A stretch of 31,802 nucleotides of DNA. Origin: Christensenella sp. UBA3770 (lineage in GTDB: Bacteria; Bacillota; Clostridia; Christensenellales; CAG-1252). Below are positions 1 to 7,444 of this stretch, piece by piece. The stretch covers positions 1 to 31,802 of the forward strand of contig DFFS01000051.1 in the NCBI GenBank assembly GCA_002371075.1, read 5' to 3'. The notes beneath the pieces are model-generated. The model saw nothing but the letters and a program-made list of their open reading frames with translations. It ran no database searches and was not told the DNA's origin. Position 1 is the stretch's first letter; each line of letters starts with the position of its first letter. The position numbers and the translations under genes were made by a program.

Positions 1-690
1 GGTGGCGATACGCATATACATATCTATATCCAGCGTGTTGTGATGGGTCACGAAAGGGCGCGCGTTTGCGCCGCCGGCAAGGGTGTTCAAAACGGGAGTC
101 TCCACCTCTATAAAGCCTTTTTTGTCCAACACTTCGCGGATCGTGGAGATGATCTTGCTCCTCTTGATAAACACCTCTTTGACCTCGGGGTTTGCTATGA
201 GGTCAACGTAGCGCTGACGATACCTAAGATCGGTATCTTGCAAACCGTGGAACTTTTCCGGCAACGGAAGCAGGGATTTGGAAAGCAACTTGTACGACTT
301 GGCGTGCACGCTAATCTCCCCCGTTTGGGTGCGGAACACAAAGCCCTTCACACCGATGATGTCGCCGATGTCCAGCTGCTTAAACGCCATATACTCGTTT
401 TCACCGATGTCGTCGCGCCTGACGTAGATTTGGATCTTGCCGTCGCCGTCCAAAACGTGCGCAAAACTTGCCTTTCCCATAATGCGGCGGGAAACAAGCC
501 TGCCTGCGATCGTAACTTCCTTCTCATTAAGCGCGTCGGCGTTGTCCTTGATCTCTTTTGAAGAATGCGTCTTGTCAAACTTGACTTCCACAAACGGGTC
601 CTGTCCCGCCTCCACGAGAGAAGCGAGCTTTTGCATTCTTACTTGCTTTGCTTCGGATATATTTTCCATCGTTATCGTTTCTTCTGCCAT
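1..690 (-). CDS. lysS: Lysyl-tRNA synthetase, class II (N-terminal 230 residues, cut by window edge)
   Basis: Charges tRNA-Lys with lysine in the cytoplasm. Only the first 230 codons are present, reading leftwards off the window. The translation starts MAEETITMENISEAKQVR, then shows the OB-fold anticodon-binding domain (about residues 60-165) and the beginning of the class II catalytic core, including RYRQRYVDLI and the GGANARPF segment typical of bacterial LysRS. The ATG at 688-690 is preceded by a clear GGAGGAATT ribosome site. It follows greA on the same strand, a common neighbour pair, but a good terminator stands between them (743-777) and I see no convincing promoter in 691-742, so partial read-through from greA is possible. 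Family assignment is firm; the C-terminal half was not seen. Confidence 0.95.
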   Translation of the reverse strand, partial: MAEETITMENISEAKQVRMQKLASLVEAGQDPFVEVKFDKTHSSKEIKDNADALNEKEVTIAGRLVSRRIMGKASFAHVLDGDGKIQIYVRRDDIGENEYMAFKQLDIGDIIGVKGFVFRTQTGEISVHAKSYKLLSKSLLPLPEKFHGLQDTDLRYRQRYVDLIANPEVKEVFIKRSKIISTIREVLDKKGFIEVETPVLNTLAGGANARPFVTHHNTLDIDMYMRIAT

Positions 691-742
691 AATTCCTCCG
701 AAAAAGCGGTTCGTAGGGACAATTAAGGGACCCCACCCCCGC

Positions 743-777
743 AAAAAAACACGCATTCGCGGTGCGGCGAATGCGTG
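743..777 (-). terminator. Rho-independent terminator after greA
   Basis: Ten-bp perfect stem (751-760 with 767-776, loop 761-766), followed on the minus strand by a run of seven T (743-749). It begins 6 bases past the greA stop codon. Confidence 0.9.
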
Positions 778-782
778 AAGGT

Positions 783-1253
783 TTACTTGCGGATATTCAA
801 TATCTTGTATTGACTCACGCCCGCCGGTGCCCTGACTTCGACGACGTCGTTCTTTTTGTGCCCGAGAAGCGCCGCGCCGAGGACCGATTCGTTGGAGATC
901 TTTTTCTCCGCAAAATTGGCTTCCGCGCTGCCCACGATCTTGTACTCGTCTTTCTCGTCGTACTCGATGTCGTGGATCTTAACGAAACAACCCATGCTGA
1001 CCACCGTCGTATCAATGGCTTCGCCGTCAATGATCTTGGCGCGCTTTAAGGTCTCCTCAAGCTCGCGAATGTGCGCCTCGATGATGCCCTGCTCATCTTT
1101 GGCGGCGTCGTACTCGGCATTTTCGCTGAGGTCGCCGAATTCACGCGCGGTCTTAACCTTTTCAGCCGCTTCCGGTCTTTTGACCTTGATGTAGTAGTCC
1201 AGTTCTTGTTCGAGCTTCTTGTGCCCTTCCGTAGTAAGAACTATCTCTTCCAT
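783..1253 (-). CDS. greA: Transcription elongation factor GreA
   Basis: Rescues backtracked RNA polymerase by stimulating transcript cleavage through the secondary channel. 156 residues, normal for the family. The N-terminal antiparallel coiled coil (about 1-75) carries the acidic tip GDLSENAEY with D41 and E44 at the positions of the catalytic acidic pair in E. coli GreA; the C-terminal FKBP-like domain covers about 80-156. The start is supported by AAGGAGAGAG just upstream. A perfect 12-bp palindrome CGCCGTACGGCG (1269-1280) lies just upstream of the ribosome site. No clear -10/-35 is visible between the rpsR terminator and greA, so greA may be fed partly by read-through from the rpsF operon. 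Confidence 0.97.
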   Translation of the reverse strand: MEEIVLTTEGHKKLEQELDYYIKVKRPEAAEKVKTAREFGDLSENAEYDAAKDEQGIIEAHIRELEETLKRAKIIDGEAIDTTVVSMGCFVKIHDIEYDEKDEYKIVGSAEANFAEKKISNESVLGAALLGHKKNDVVEVRAPAGVSQYKILNIRK

Positions 1254-1310
1254 ACTCTCTCCTTTTCACGCCGTACGGCGCGATGTGCCAAAGCGCTCTT
1301 TCCTCAATCT

Positions 1311-1351
1311 CTGAAAGAAAAAGCGCAATTCGGCAAAAGCTTGATTGCGCT
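1311..1351 (-). terminator. Terminator of the rpsF-ssb-rpsR operon
   Basis: Eight-bp stem AGCGCAAT/ATTGCGCT (1322-1329 with 1344-1351) with a 14-base loop; on the minus strand the stem is followed by TTTTTCTTTC. It starts 10 bases after the rpsR stop codon. Confidence 0.8.
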
Positions 1352-1360
1352 TCCTTCGGA

Positions 1361-1624
1361 TTATTCTTTGTCCGAGCCCGGTTCCGGGAGGAGCGCCATT
1401 ACTCTCGCACGCTTGATCGCCGCGGCAAGGATCCTCTGGTGCTTTGCGCAAACACCGGTGGAACGCCTCGGAGCGATCTTGCCGCTCTCGGTGATGAACT
1501 TTCTGAGTTTTGCAACGTCTTTGTAGTCGATTTCTTCAACTTTGTCCACGCAGAAGATGCAAACCTTCTTCTTTGCGGGCTTTCTTGCCGGACGCTTTGC
1601 GCCCTTATCTTCGATATTTTTCAT
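1361..1624 (-). CDS. rpsR: 30S ribosomal protein S18, zinc-type (C+)
   Basis: Small-subunit protein that binds the platform as a heterodimer with S6, encoded two genes upstream. 87 residues with the S18 core IDYKDV, LRKFITESGKI, PRR and AAAIKRARVMALLP. C22, C25 (CIFC) and C59, H62 (CAKH) form a likely zinc site, as in the C+ S18 paralogs; many other bacteria have the C- form without these residues. AGGAG precedes the ATG. It is third in rpsF-ssb-rpsR, 24 bases after ssb, and is followed by a terminator. Confidence 0.96.
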   Translation of the reverse strand: MKNIEDKGAKRPARKPAKKKVCIFCVDKVEEIDYKDVAKLRKFITESGKIAPRRSTGVCAKHQRILAAAIKRARVMALLPEPGSDKE

Positions 1625-1648
1625 TATTAACTCCTATTATAAACTGAA

Positions 1649-2041
1649 TTAGAACGGGAGATCGTCGTCGGTGACCGCCGAACCGATGCGCTGATTGCTC
1701 TCACCGGGAATGGGGGTGGCAACGTCTCCTTCCATGCCTTTGGTGGAAAGAAATTGAACTTCGTCGGCAACGATCTCGGTGATGTAACGCTTGCTGCCGT
1801 CGTTGGCATCATAGGAACGGGTTTGCACCGAGCCGGCGACCGCCGCTTTGCTGCCTTTCTTCAAAAACTTGCCGCAATTCTCCGCCTGACCCCTCCAAAC
1901 GATGACGGGAAGGAAGTCGGTCTCCGTGTTGCCGAAGCGTCTGCTGACGGCAAGGGTAAACTTGCAAACGGGAATGCCGTTATTGGTGTTGGACAGCTCG
2001 GGATCTTTGGTAAGGTTGCCGATTAAAAACACTTTATTCAT
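1649..2041 (-). CDS. ssb: Single-stranded DNA-binding protein
   Basis: Coats single-stranded DNA in replication and repair. 130 residues: an OB fold (about 1-105) starting MNKVFLIGNLTKDPEL, followed by a short flexible linker and the acidic tip DDDLPF, the peptide that recruits partner proteins. The linker is short compared with the 160-180-residue SSBs of many bacteria, but the family fit is clear. GGAGGAAAATT precedes the ATG. Its place between rpsF and rpsR is the classic arrangement and shares the rpsF promoter. Confidence 0.97.
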   Translation of the reverse strand: MNKVFLIGNLTKDPELSNTNNGIPVCKFTLAVSRRFGNTETDFLPVIVWRGQAENCGKFLKKGSKAAVAGSVQTRSYDANDGSKRYITEIVADEVQFLSTKGMEGDVATPIPGESNQRIGSAVTDDDLPF

Positions 2042-2054
2042 AATTTTCCTCCGA

Positions 2055-2336
2055 TTACTTCTTTGTGACCATGTAACGAACCACGTTTTCGTCGTTTCTC
2101 ATCTGACGCTCAAGCTCTGCCGGAACAGAGGACGCCGCTTCGAAATTCATCAAAACGTAGTAGCCTTCGGTCTTGTAATTGATGGGATAGGCGAACTTCT
2201 TCATGCCCCACTTGTCAACGGTTGTGACGCTGCCGCCGAGATCGGCGATCAAAGCAGCGAACTTATCCGCACAAGCAGTTTTGACTTCGTCGGTCGCTTC
2301 ACCGTTCAGAATGTACAAAACTTCGTACTTATTCAT
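2055..2336 (-). CDS. rpsF: 30S ribosomal protein S6
   Basis: Partner of S18 in the 30S platform. 93 residues from the chosen start MNKYEVLYILNG to MVTKK; the core WGMKKFAYPINYKTEGYYVLMNF is diagnostic. An upstream in-frame ATG at 2381 would add 15 residues, but the strong site AAGGAGGTAGT lies directly before the ATG at 2334-2336 and S6 proteins begin here. First gene of the operon, with its own promoter at 2419-2447 and a structured leader. The stop is 13 bases before the ssb start, so the ssb ribosome site overlaps the intergenic gap. Confidence 0.96.
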   Translation of the reverse strand: MNKYEVLYILNGEATDEVKTACADKFAALIADLGGSVTTVDKWGMKKFAYPINYKTEGYYVLMNFEAASSVPAELERQMRNDENVVRYMVTKK

Positions 2337-2356
2337 TGTTACTACCTCCTTTTGGA

Positions 2357-2411
2357 CTATGTTGACCTTTGCTTTACGCAAAAGTAAGGACTTCCGTCGG
2401 CTCTCGACGGA
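2357..2411 (-). promoter_or_regulatory. Structured leader of rpsF, candidate S6:S18 autoregulatory RNA
   Basis: Between the promoter and the rpsF ribosome site the transcript can form a perfect 6-bp hairpin CCGTCG/CGACGG, then a second stem around TTTTGC/GCAAA. Many bacteria regulate rpsF operons through a leader bound by the S6:S18 complex. That this leader is that element is inference; I did not confirm the conserved bulge. Confidence 0.35.
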
Positions 2412-2418
2412 TATCGGT

Positions 2419-2447
2419 ATTATACTTTATTAAAAAAAGTTTGTAAA
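2419..2447 (-). promoter_or_regulatory. Sigma-A promoter of rpsF-ssb-rpsR
   Basis: -35 TTTACA (2442-2447), exactly 17 bp spacer, -10 TATAAT (2419-2424) on the minus strand. It lies at the AT-rich edge of the upstream repeat array. Confidence 0.85.
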
Positions 2448-2544
2448 GTGTTTTTTGTAAAATATATATTTATTATTGAATAATACGCATGCGCGTGAAA
2501 GGGCGGCAAGCGCAATGAATTGATCCTTGCGGCGCGAAGCTGCC

Positions 2545-2651
2545 TTGGGGTCCCCGAAGAATTCAGATAATTCTTTGGGGTGTTGCAGCGTGAAAGCTGC
2601 GTTGGGGTCCCCGAATAACCCGAAAGGGTATTTGGGGTGTTGCAGCGTGAA
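2545..2651. repeat. Two tandem CCCCGAA/TTTGGGG hairpin modules
   Basis: Two copies of a roughly 50-base module: TTGGGGTCCCCGAA, an inner stem, then TTTGGGGTGTTGCAGCGTGAAAG. Hairpins span 2552-2580 and 2609-2637. Outer arms are identical in both copies while the inner arms differ but stay paired (GAATT/AATTC in copy 1, CCC/GGG in copy 2). The same module recurs at 27568-27712. Confidence 0.85.
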
Positions 2652-2700
2652 AGAATTTGCTTTGCAAATCGTTAAGGATAATATAAACATAAAACCATCC

Positions 2701-2808
2701 GCAATGCAATCTTTGATTGCAATTCATGAGCCGTAGGCTCAATTCATGACCGCAGGTCAATTCATGCGAACGAAGTGAGCAACTTCACTTTGATTGCTTA
2801 GCAATCAA
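2701..2808. repeat. Hairpin-cassette array 1 (CAATTCAT / CAACTTCAC words)
   Basis: Short words alternate with small palindromes: CAATTCAT at 2720, 2740 and 2758, CAACTTCAC at 2780, separated by TGAGCC/GGCTCA, TGACC/GGTCA and a GAACGAAGTGAG segment. It ends in an 8-bp stem TTGATTGC/GCAATCAA (2790-2808), 3 bases downstream of the glmS stop codon. It holds no gene. The stem has no T tract, so it is not a standard terminator. Confidence 0.8.
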
Positions 2809-2811
2809 CCC

Positions 2812-4602
2812 CTACTCCACCGTTACCGACTTTGCCAAATTCCTCGGCTTATCCACATCGCAACCGCGGGCTTTTGCGGCAAAATAGGCAAAATACTGCA
2901 TTACGATGGCGGAAAGCACCGGCGAAAAGACGGGGAGGGTGTCCGGAATGGCAACCACGTACTCCGCGGGCAGGTCGGAAACAAGGCTTTCCGATGCGAC
3001 GACGACGGAAGAAGCGCCGCGGCAGACGATCTCCGAAACCGTCGCAGCGTTTTTTTCAAGCAAAAGCGGATCGGTGGCAACGATCACGCCGTACACGCCG
3101 CCCTCCATCAAAGCGAGCGTGCCGTGCTTCAATTCGCCGGATGGGTACGCCTCGGAAAACAGGTAACTGACCTCCTTGAGTTTCAAACTTCCCTCTCTTG
3201 CCGCGGCGTAATCCCCCTTTCTTCCGAGGAAGAAAACCGCCGTCGCGTCCTTTAGGGCAAGCGCGACCTTTTCCAAAAAGGGTTCGGAACGGATCACCTC
3301 CTCCGTCTTTTCCGGCAAAAGGGCAAGCTCCCTTTGGTAAAACACGTATTGATCTTTTGTGATTTTTGCCGAAATATGCGCGTATTCCAAGCAAATCATC
3401 AGCAAGGAATGCACCTGCGCCACATAGGACTTTGTTGCCGCAACGGCTCTTTCCCTGCCGCATCGCGTGACCAAACTTACGTCCGCAAGGCGCGTTAAAG
3501 ACGAGGCTCTGACGTTGCAAACGGCAAGGAGCTTTGCCCCGCTCTTTTTGGCAAGATCCGCCGCAAGCAAGGTGTCCGCCGTCTCTCCGCTTTGCGAAAC
3601 GGCGATCACAAGCGTGTCCTTCGTTATACAGCTTTTTTCCGTCAAAAATTCGCTTGCGATCTCCGCACGCACGTGGACGCCCGCGATCTCCCGCATTGCC
3701 TCGCAAAACACAAGTCCGGCGTGATAGGCGCTGCCGCACCCAAGCACCAAAAAATCCTTTGCTCCGTTGAGTGCCCGTGCCACCTCCGTTGACGGAAAGC
3801 TCTCGTATCCCAAAAACAACGACGCGGGGATCTGCCGGATCTCCGACAACATGTCGTCGGCGCCCTCCTCTCTGTCGTCAGCCTCCTCCCTTTCTCTTTT
3901 TTGAAAGGAAAACGCGCGCGTCCGCCCGGTAAAATCAAACAGCGCCGCACCCCCTTCCGCAAGGCGAACGATGCGGTCGTTTTCCAGCGGGAAATAGCGA
4001 TCGCAAAAATCGGAAATTCCCGAAATATCCGAGCATAACGCAAATTCTTTGTTTCCCTCGCCAACGATCAGCGGGCTATCCTTCCTGACGCCGTAAATGA
4101 CGTTTGGCTCATACACCGAGACCACGCCGAGCGCAAAGCTCCCTTTCAAAACCGACATTGCGCGGCAAAGGGCGGAGAGGACGTCGCCCGTGTAGTAGTA
4201 ATCGATCAAATGCGCGATGACCTCGCTATCGGTATCCGAAACCAGGCTGACGCCGCGCTCACGCAAAAAAGCGGCGATCGGAAGGTAATTTGACACAATG
4301 CCGTTGTGCACCACCGCAAACTTGCCGTAAGAGGAAACGAACGGGTGCGCATTTTTGTCCGTTGCGATGCCGTGCGTCGCCCAGCGTGTGTGCCCGATGC
4401 CGCAGCGCCCGTTCACTTCCCTTTGCGCAAGGGCGTCTTCCAAGGCGGAAAGCCTGCCTGCGCGCTTTACAACGCAAAGATTGGCGCCGTTATGCACGGC
4501 GACGCCGCTGCTGTCGTATCCCCTGTATTCCAGCGATCTGAGCCCCTGAAGCAACACGGGGACGGCGTCCCTGTTGCCAACGTATCCGACGATGCCGCAC
4601 AT
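2812..4602 (-). CDS. glmS: Glutamine--fructose-6-phosphate aminotransferase (isomerizing)
   Basis: Makes glucosamine-6-phosphate from fructose-6-phosphate and glutamine, the entry step to UDP-GlcNAc and peptidoglycan. 596 residues, close to the usual 600-610. N-terminal class II glutaminase domain with catalytic Cys2 (MCGIVGYVGN) and HTRWATHG; two SIS sugar-isomerase domains (roughly 280-410 and 450-580) with SQSGET; C-terminal DKPRNLAKSVTVE, the conserved tail that closes the active site. GGAGGGG precedes the ATG. It is divergent from glmM, whose product uses its product. The gap to glmM is 84 bp, too short for a glmS ribozyme. A weak -10 (TATACT, 4626-4631) is the only promoter hint. Confidence 0.97.
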   Translation of the reverse strand: MCGIVGYVGNRDAVPVLLQGLRSLEYRGYDSSGVAVHNGANLCVVKRAGRLSALEDALAQREVNGRCGIGHTRWATHGIATDKNAHPFVSSYGKFAVVHNGIVSNYLPIAAFLRERGVSLVSDTDSEVIAHLIDYYYTGDVLSALCRAMSVLKGSFALGVVSVYEPNVIYGVRKDSPLIVGEGNKEFALCSDISGISDFCDRYFPLENDRIVRLAEGGAALFDFTGRTRAFSFQKREREEADDREEGADDMLSEIRQIPASLFLGYESFPSTEVARALNGAKDFLVLGCGSAYHAGLVFCEAMREIAGVHVRAEIASEFLTEKSCITKDTLVIAVSQSGETADTLLAADLAKKSGAKLLAVCNVRASSLTRLADVSLVTRCGRERAVAATKSYVAQVHSLLMICLEYAHISAKITKDQYVFYQRELALLPEKTEEVIRSEPFLEKVALALKDATAVFFLGRKGDYAAAREGSLKLKEVSYLFSEAYPSGELKHGTLALMEGGVYGVIVATDPLLLEKNAATVSEIVCRGASSVVVASESLVSDLPAEYVVAIPDTLPVFSPVLSAIVMQYFAYFAAKARGCDVDKPRNLAKSVTVE

Positions 4603-4651
4603 CTTTCTTCCCCTCCTTACCCTTTAGTATATGCCCACGAAAAACGCGGGT

Positions 4652-4681
4652 GCGACACATCAAAGCGCCTCGGAATATAAT
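4652..4681 (+). promoter_or_regulatory. glmM promoter, probably leaderless
   Basis: -10 TATAAT (4676-4681) ends 5 bases before the glmM ATG at 4687; GCGACA (4652-4657) fits a -35 at 18 bp. Normal start-site spacing would put the first RNA base at or next to the ATG. Only AGG two bases from ATG resembles a ribosome site, which is too close to work normally. Confidence 0.55.
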
Positions 4682-4686
4682 AGGAT

Positions 4687-5973
4687 ATGAAATCGATACG
4701 CTTTGGAACGGACGGCATACGCGGCATATACGGCAAAACTTTGACGGAAGAAACAGCCTTTCGCCTTGGCGCGGCGCTTGGCAAAAAGGGCGCGGTTTTG
4801 ATCGGGCGGGATAATCGCCCCTCCTCCCCCTCTCTTGCGCGCGCCGTTGCTTGCGGCGTTGCGGCAAGCGGTGGGACCTGCCGCGCGGTGGGCGTTTTGA
4901 CGACGCCGGCGCTCTACTACCTTTTGACGATCTCTTCGTGCGCATACGCCGTGATGGTAACGGCAAGCCACAACCCAAAAGAATACAACGGGCTCAAGGT
5001 TCTTACCGCAAACGGCAAACCCAACGAAAAAGAACAACGAGCCATTGAGCAAAGCGCCGCCTCCGTTGATTGTTGCCCATGTGAAAAGTTTTCTTTTGCG
5101 GAAAAACCCGACCTTTCCCCTTACGTAAACTTTGTAAAAAGCAAAATAGGAAGCCTTGCGGGAGGGCGCGTGGTCATAGATTTCGCAGGCGGCGCCGCAA
5201 GCGTTTTTAAGGGACTCTTTAGGGAGATGGGCGCGGAGGTTTTTGCAATCAACGCACGAGAAGACGGAAGATACATCAACGACAACTGCGGCGCGCTTTT
5301 CCCGGAGGTGTGCCGCAAAAAGGTGCTTTTACTCGGCGCGGACCTTGGCATCAGCGTGGACGGCGACGGCGACCGCATCATTGCGGTGACAAACCGCGGA
5401 GAGATCCTTGACGGCGACCGCATCCTGTATTTGCTTGCCTGCAGAATGAAGCAAAAGGGAACGCTCTTAAAAAGCAGCGTAGCCATGACGGTGATGACAA
5501 ACGGCGGCGTGTTAAAAAGCCTTTCGCAAAACGGCATCAGGCCCATCTGTACGGCGGTGGGCGACACTGCCGTGGCGGAAGCCATCAAGTCGGAAGGGCT
5601 GAACCTCGGCGGAGAACAAAGCGGGCACGTCATCCTCGCCGACCTGCTCCCCACGGGCGACGGGTTGCTTGTGGGCGCCGCCCTCCTGAAAAGCATTTTG
5701 GAAGACGGACCTCTTGACAAAACGCCCCCGCCCGACGTTTATCCGCAAGTGCTTCTGAACGTGCCCGTAAAGGACAAAAACATTGTGACCGACCCCGCCC
5801 TCCGAGACGCCGCGGCAAGGGTGCGCGACACGATCCCCGACGGACGCCTCCTTTTGCGCGCAAGCGGCACGGAGAACCTTGTCCGCATCATGGTGGAGCA
5901 CCCCGACCGCGACGTTGCGCAAAAAGCAGCGGAGAAACTACAAGATGTCATTACCGTGCTAAACGAGAGGTGA
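4687..5973 (+). CDS. glmM: Phosphoglucosamine mutase
   Basis: Converts glucosamine-6-phosphate to glucosamine-1-phosphate, the step after GlmS. 428 residues, near the usual 440-450. Alpha-D-phosphohexomutase fold with all four active-site loops: phosphoserine loop TASHNP (92-97, S94), metal loop DGDGDR (225-230), sugar loop GGEQSGH (308-314) and phosphate loop RASGTEN (391-397). The opening FGTDGIRG fixes the start. GlmM rather than a general phosphoglucomutase is favoured by FGTDGIRG, GGEQSGH and the divergent glmS; a separate PgcA-like mutase is present at 17311-19053. Start appears leaderless. Confidence 0.94.
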   Translation: MKSIRFGTDGIRGIYGKTLTEETAFRLGAALGKKGAVLIGRDNRPSSPSLARAVACGVAASGGTCRAVGVLTTPALYYLLTISSCAYAVMVTASHNPKEYNGLKVLTANGKPNEKEQRAIEQSAASVDCCPCEKFSFAEKPDLSPYVNFVKSKIGSLAGGRVVIDFAGGAASVFKGLFREMGAEVFAINAREDGRYINDNCGALFPEVCRKKVLLLGADLGISVDGDGDRIIAVTNRGEILDGDRILYLLACRMKQKGTLLKSSVAMTVMTNGGVLKSLSQNGIRPICTAVGDTAVAEAIKSEGLNLGGEQSGHVILADLLPTGDGLLVGAALLKSILEDGPLDKTPPPDVYPQVLLNVPVKDKNIVTDPALRDAAARVRDTIPDGRLLLRASGTENLVRIMVEHPDRDVAQKAAEKLQDVITVLNER

Positions 5974-6026
5974 ATTACGGCACTTGCGTTGCGGATCGCT
6001 TGAATCCATTAAAAAATGTTGCCCAC

Positions 6027-6064
6027 AAAAAAAACGGCAGGCATTGCAGCCTGCCGCTTTTTAT
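6027..6064. terminator. Bidirectional terminator between glmM and the lipoprotein operon
   Basis: Perfect 8-bp stem CGGCAGGC/GCCTGCCG (6035-6042 with 6049-6056), six-base loop, eight A on the left and a T-rich run on the right. It serves glmM on the plus strand and the 6076 gene on the minus strand. Confidence 0.9.
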
Positions 6065-6075
6065 TTGACGGTTTG

Positions 6076-7434
6076 TTACTTTCTCGGTGCGTTATCGATC
6101 TGCTCCTTGTATGCGGCGATCAACTTTTGCACCCAATCCTCGCCCTCAAACTTTTCGGCGTCTTCTGCGCTAAACAGCTCCTCGTTGTAATCGTAGAAGA
6201 TGATGCTCTCGTACCAAGTATCGCTGGAGGTCGTGGAAGAACCCAGGACGGGAACGCTTACCGTACCTTGCCAGATCTCTTCGTCACGCATTCTCTTAAG
6301 CCAACCGTTTTCCCAAACCTCAAGGGTAACGTCAAACTTGCCGTACTCAAGGTTATCGCTGCCCGCGCTGTCACGCAGGTATTGACGGGAGTTTTGCACG
6401 CACTCGTCGTGTCCCTCGCCCTCGACGAGCAACGAGAAACGGCAGGTGTAGTAGCCCTCTTCTTCATTGAGCTCAATGTACTTTTCCCCTTCCTTAAGCT
6501 CTTTTAAGACGATGGTGTCCTCGGTGATCTTAAAGTTGGTGATCTCGCGCGGATCGTCAAGATAATACGCCTTTTCGTAAAGCTTTTTCTTTGTGTAGGT
6601 CTTGTACTTTGTCTTTGCGGGGACGGACATCTTTAAGAAAGGAATGTATTCCAGTTCAATGACCTTATCCGTGCTGATAAGCGCGTCCGCTCCCTTCAAG
6701 GTCGTAAGACCGGTCTCGCTGTTGTAGGTCGCGCGGAAGTCATCCACACCATTGGAATACAGCCTTTCCTGCTGGTTCAAAACATCCTCCAACGTGCTTT
6801 GGAGGGGCGGGATGGAGCACTTTATGATCGCCGCGCCCTTTTGATAATAAAACTCATTGCCGGATTGCGCCTTGATGCCGCGCACGATCATCGTGCCGCT
6901 GGGCTTTTGCGCCCCGAAGTCAAGCGTTGCGCTGCCTTCGCCGCGAAGAACCGCCACCGCACTAGGCGAATTGTTGATCTTGTTGTTGTTTGCCTTGGCG
7001 TAGATCATGGCGATCGCCTTTTTGACGGTGTCTTCGTCCGCGTCGTCCTTCATTGCCTTTTTGATCAAGTTAAGCTCAGTCGCTGTATAGCTGACTGCGT
7101 AAGCCGGCTTGGTGTTGTGGAACTCCAAGTCAAGCGACTCGCGCTCGTGCGAATTTAACGCCCCGACCAAGAAGAAGATGCCTGCGGCAAGCCCCAAAAA
7201 CAGGATGAACGCCGCGACGCAGATCAATGCGATCTTCCACTTTGCAAGCTTTTTCTTTTTCTTGGGAGCATCCGGCTTTGCGGGAGCCTCTTCCGACTCG
7301 TCCTCAACGGCGGGATCCTCGTCTGCAGGTTCTTCTTCGATGAGCTCTTCCGACTCGATCGGATCGTCGTTTTCAACGTTTCCCGAAAGGGTCTCTTCCT
7401 GTTCCGTCAGCTCATTGATGTCTTTTTCTTCCAT
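6076..7434 (-). CDS. Single-pass membrane protein with acidic cytoplasmic tail, function unknown
   Basis: I do not recognise a family. 452 residues: an acidic N-terminal segment (1-56, rich in E/D), a basic stretch PKKKKKLAKWK (57-67), one hydrophobic segment (about 68-92), then a roughly 360-residue domain. By the positive-inside rule the short acidic tail is cytoplasmic and the large domain outside. No signal peptide, catalytic motif or cell-wall anchor is seen. Its ribosome site TAAGGAGG contains the stop codon of the upstream giant lipoprotein gene, so the two are translationally coupled and probably act at the same place on the cell surface. It ends at a strong bidirectional terminator. 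Confidence 0.85.
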   Translation of the reverse strand: MEEKDINELTEQEETLSGNVENDDPIESEELIEEEPADEDPAVEDESEEAPAKPDAPKKKKKLAKWKIALICVAAFILFLGLAAGIFFLVGALNSHERESLDLEFHNTKPAYAVSYTATELNLIKKAMKDDADEDTVKKAIAMIYAKANNNKINNSPSAVAVLRGEGSATLDFGAQKPSGTMIVRGIKAQSGNEFYYQKGAAIIKCSIPPLQSTLEDVLNQQERLYSNGVDDFRATYNSETGLTTLKGADALISTDKVIELEYIPFLKMSVPAKTKYKTYTKKKLYEKAYYLDDPREITNFKITEDTIVLKELKEGEKYIELNEEEGYYTCRFSLLVEGEGHDECVQNSRQYLRDSAGSDNLEYGKFDVTLEVWENGWLKRMRDEEIWQGTVSVPVLGSSTTSSDTWYESIIFYDYNEELFSAEDAEKFEGEDWVQKLIAAYKEQIDNAPRK

Positions 7435-7444
7435 AAGTTCCTCC

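Noticed and set aside
2430..2690. 86-codon minus-strand frame with repeated LQHPK...GDP
   Set aside because: It is the hairpin module read through; no ribosome site and it overlaps the rpsF promoter.
2701..2808. CRISPR-like alternation of short repeats and inserts (also 13758-13881 and 27721-27821)
   Set aside because: Words are 8-9 bases and inserts are mostly small palindromes shared between loci; CRISPR repeats are longer, spacers are unique, and no cas gene is present.
4603..4686. glmS ribozyme
   Set aside because: Only 84 bp separate glmS from the divergent glmM and no ribozyme core is recognisable.
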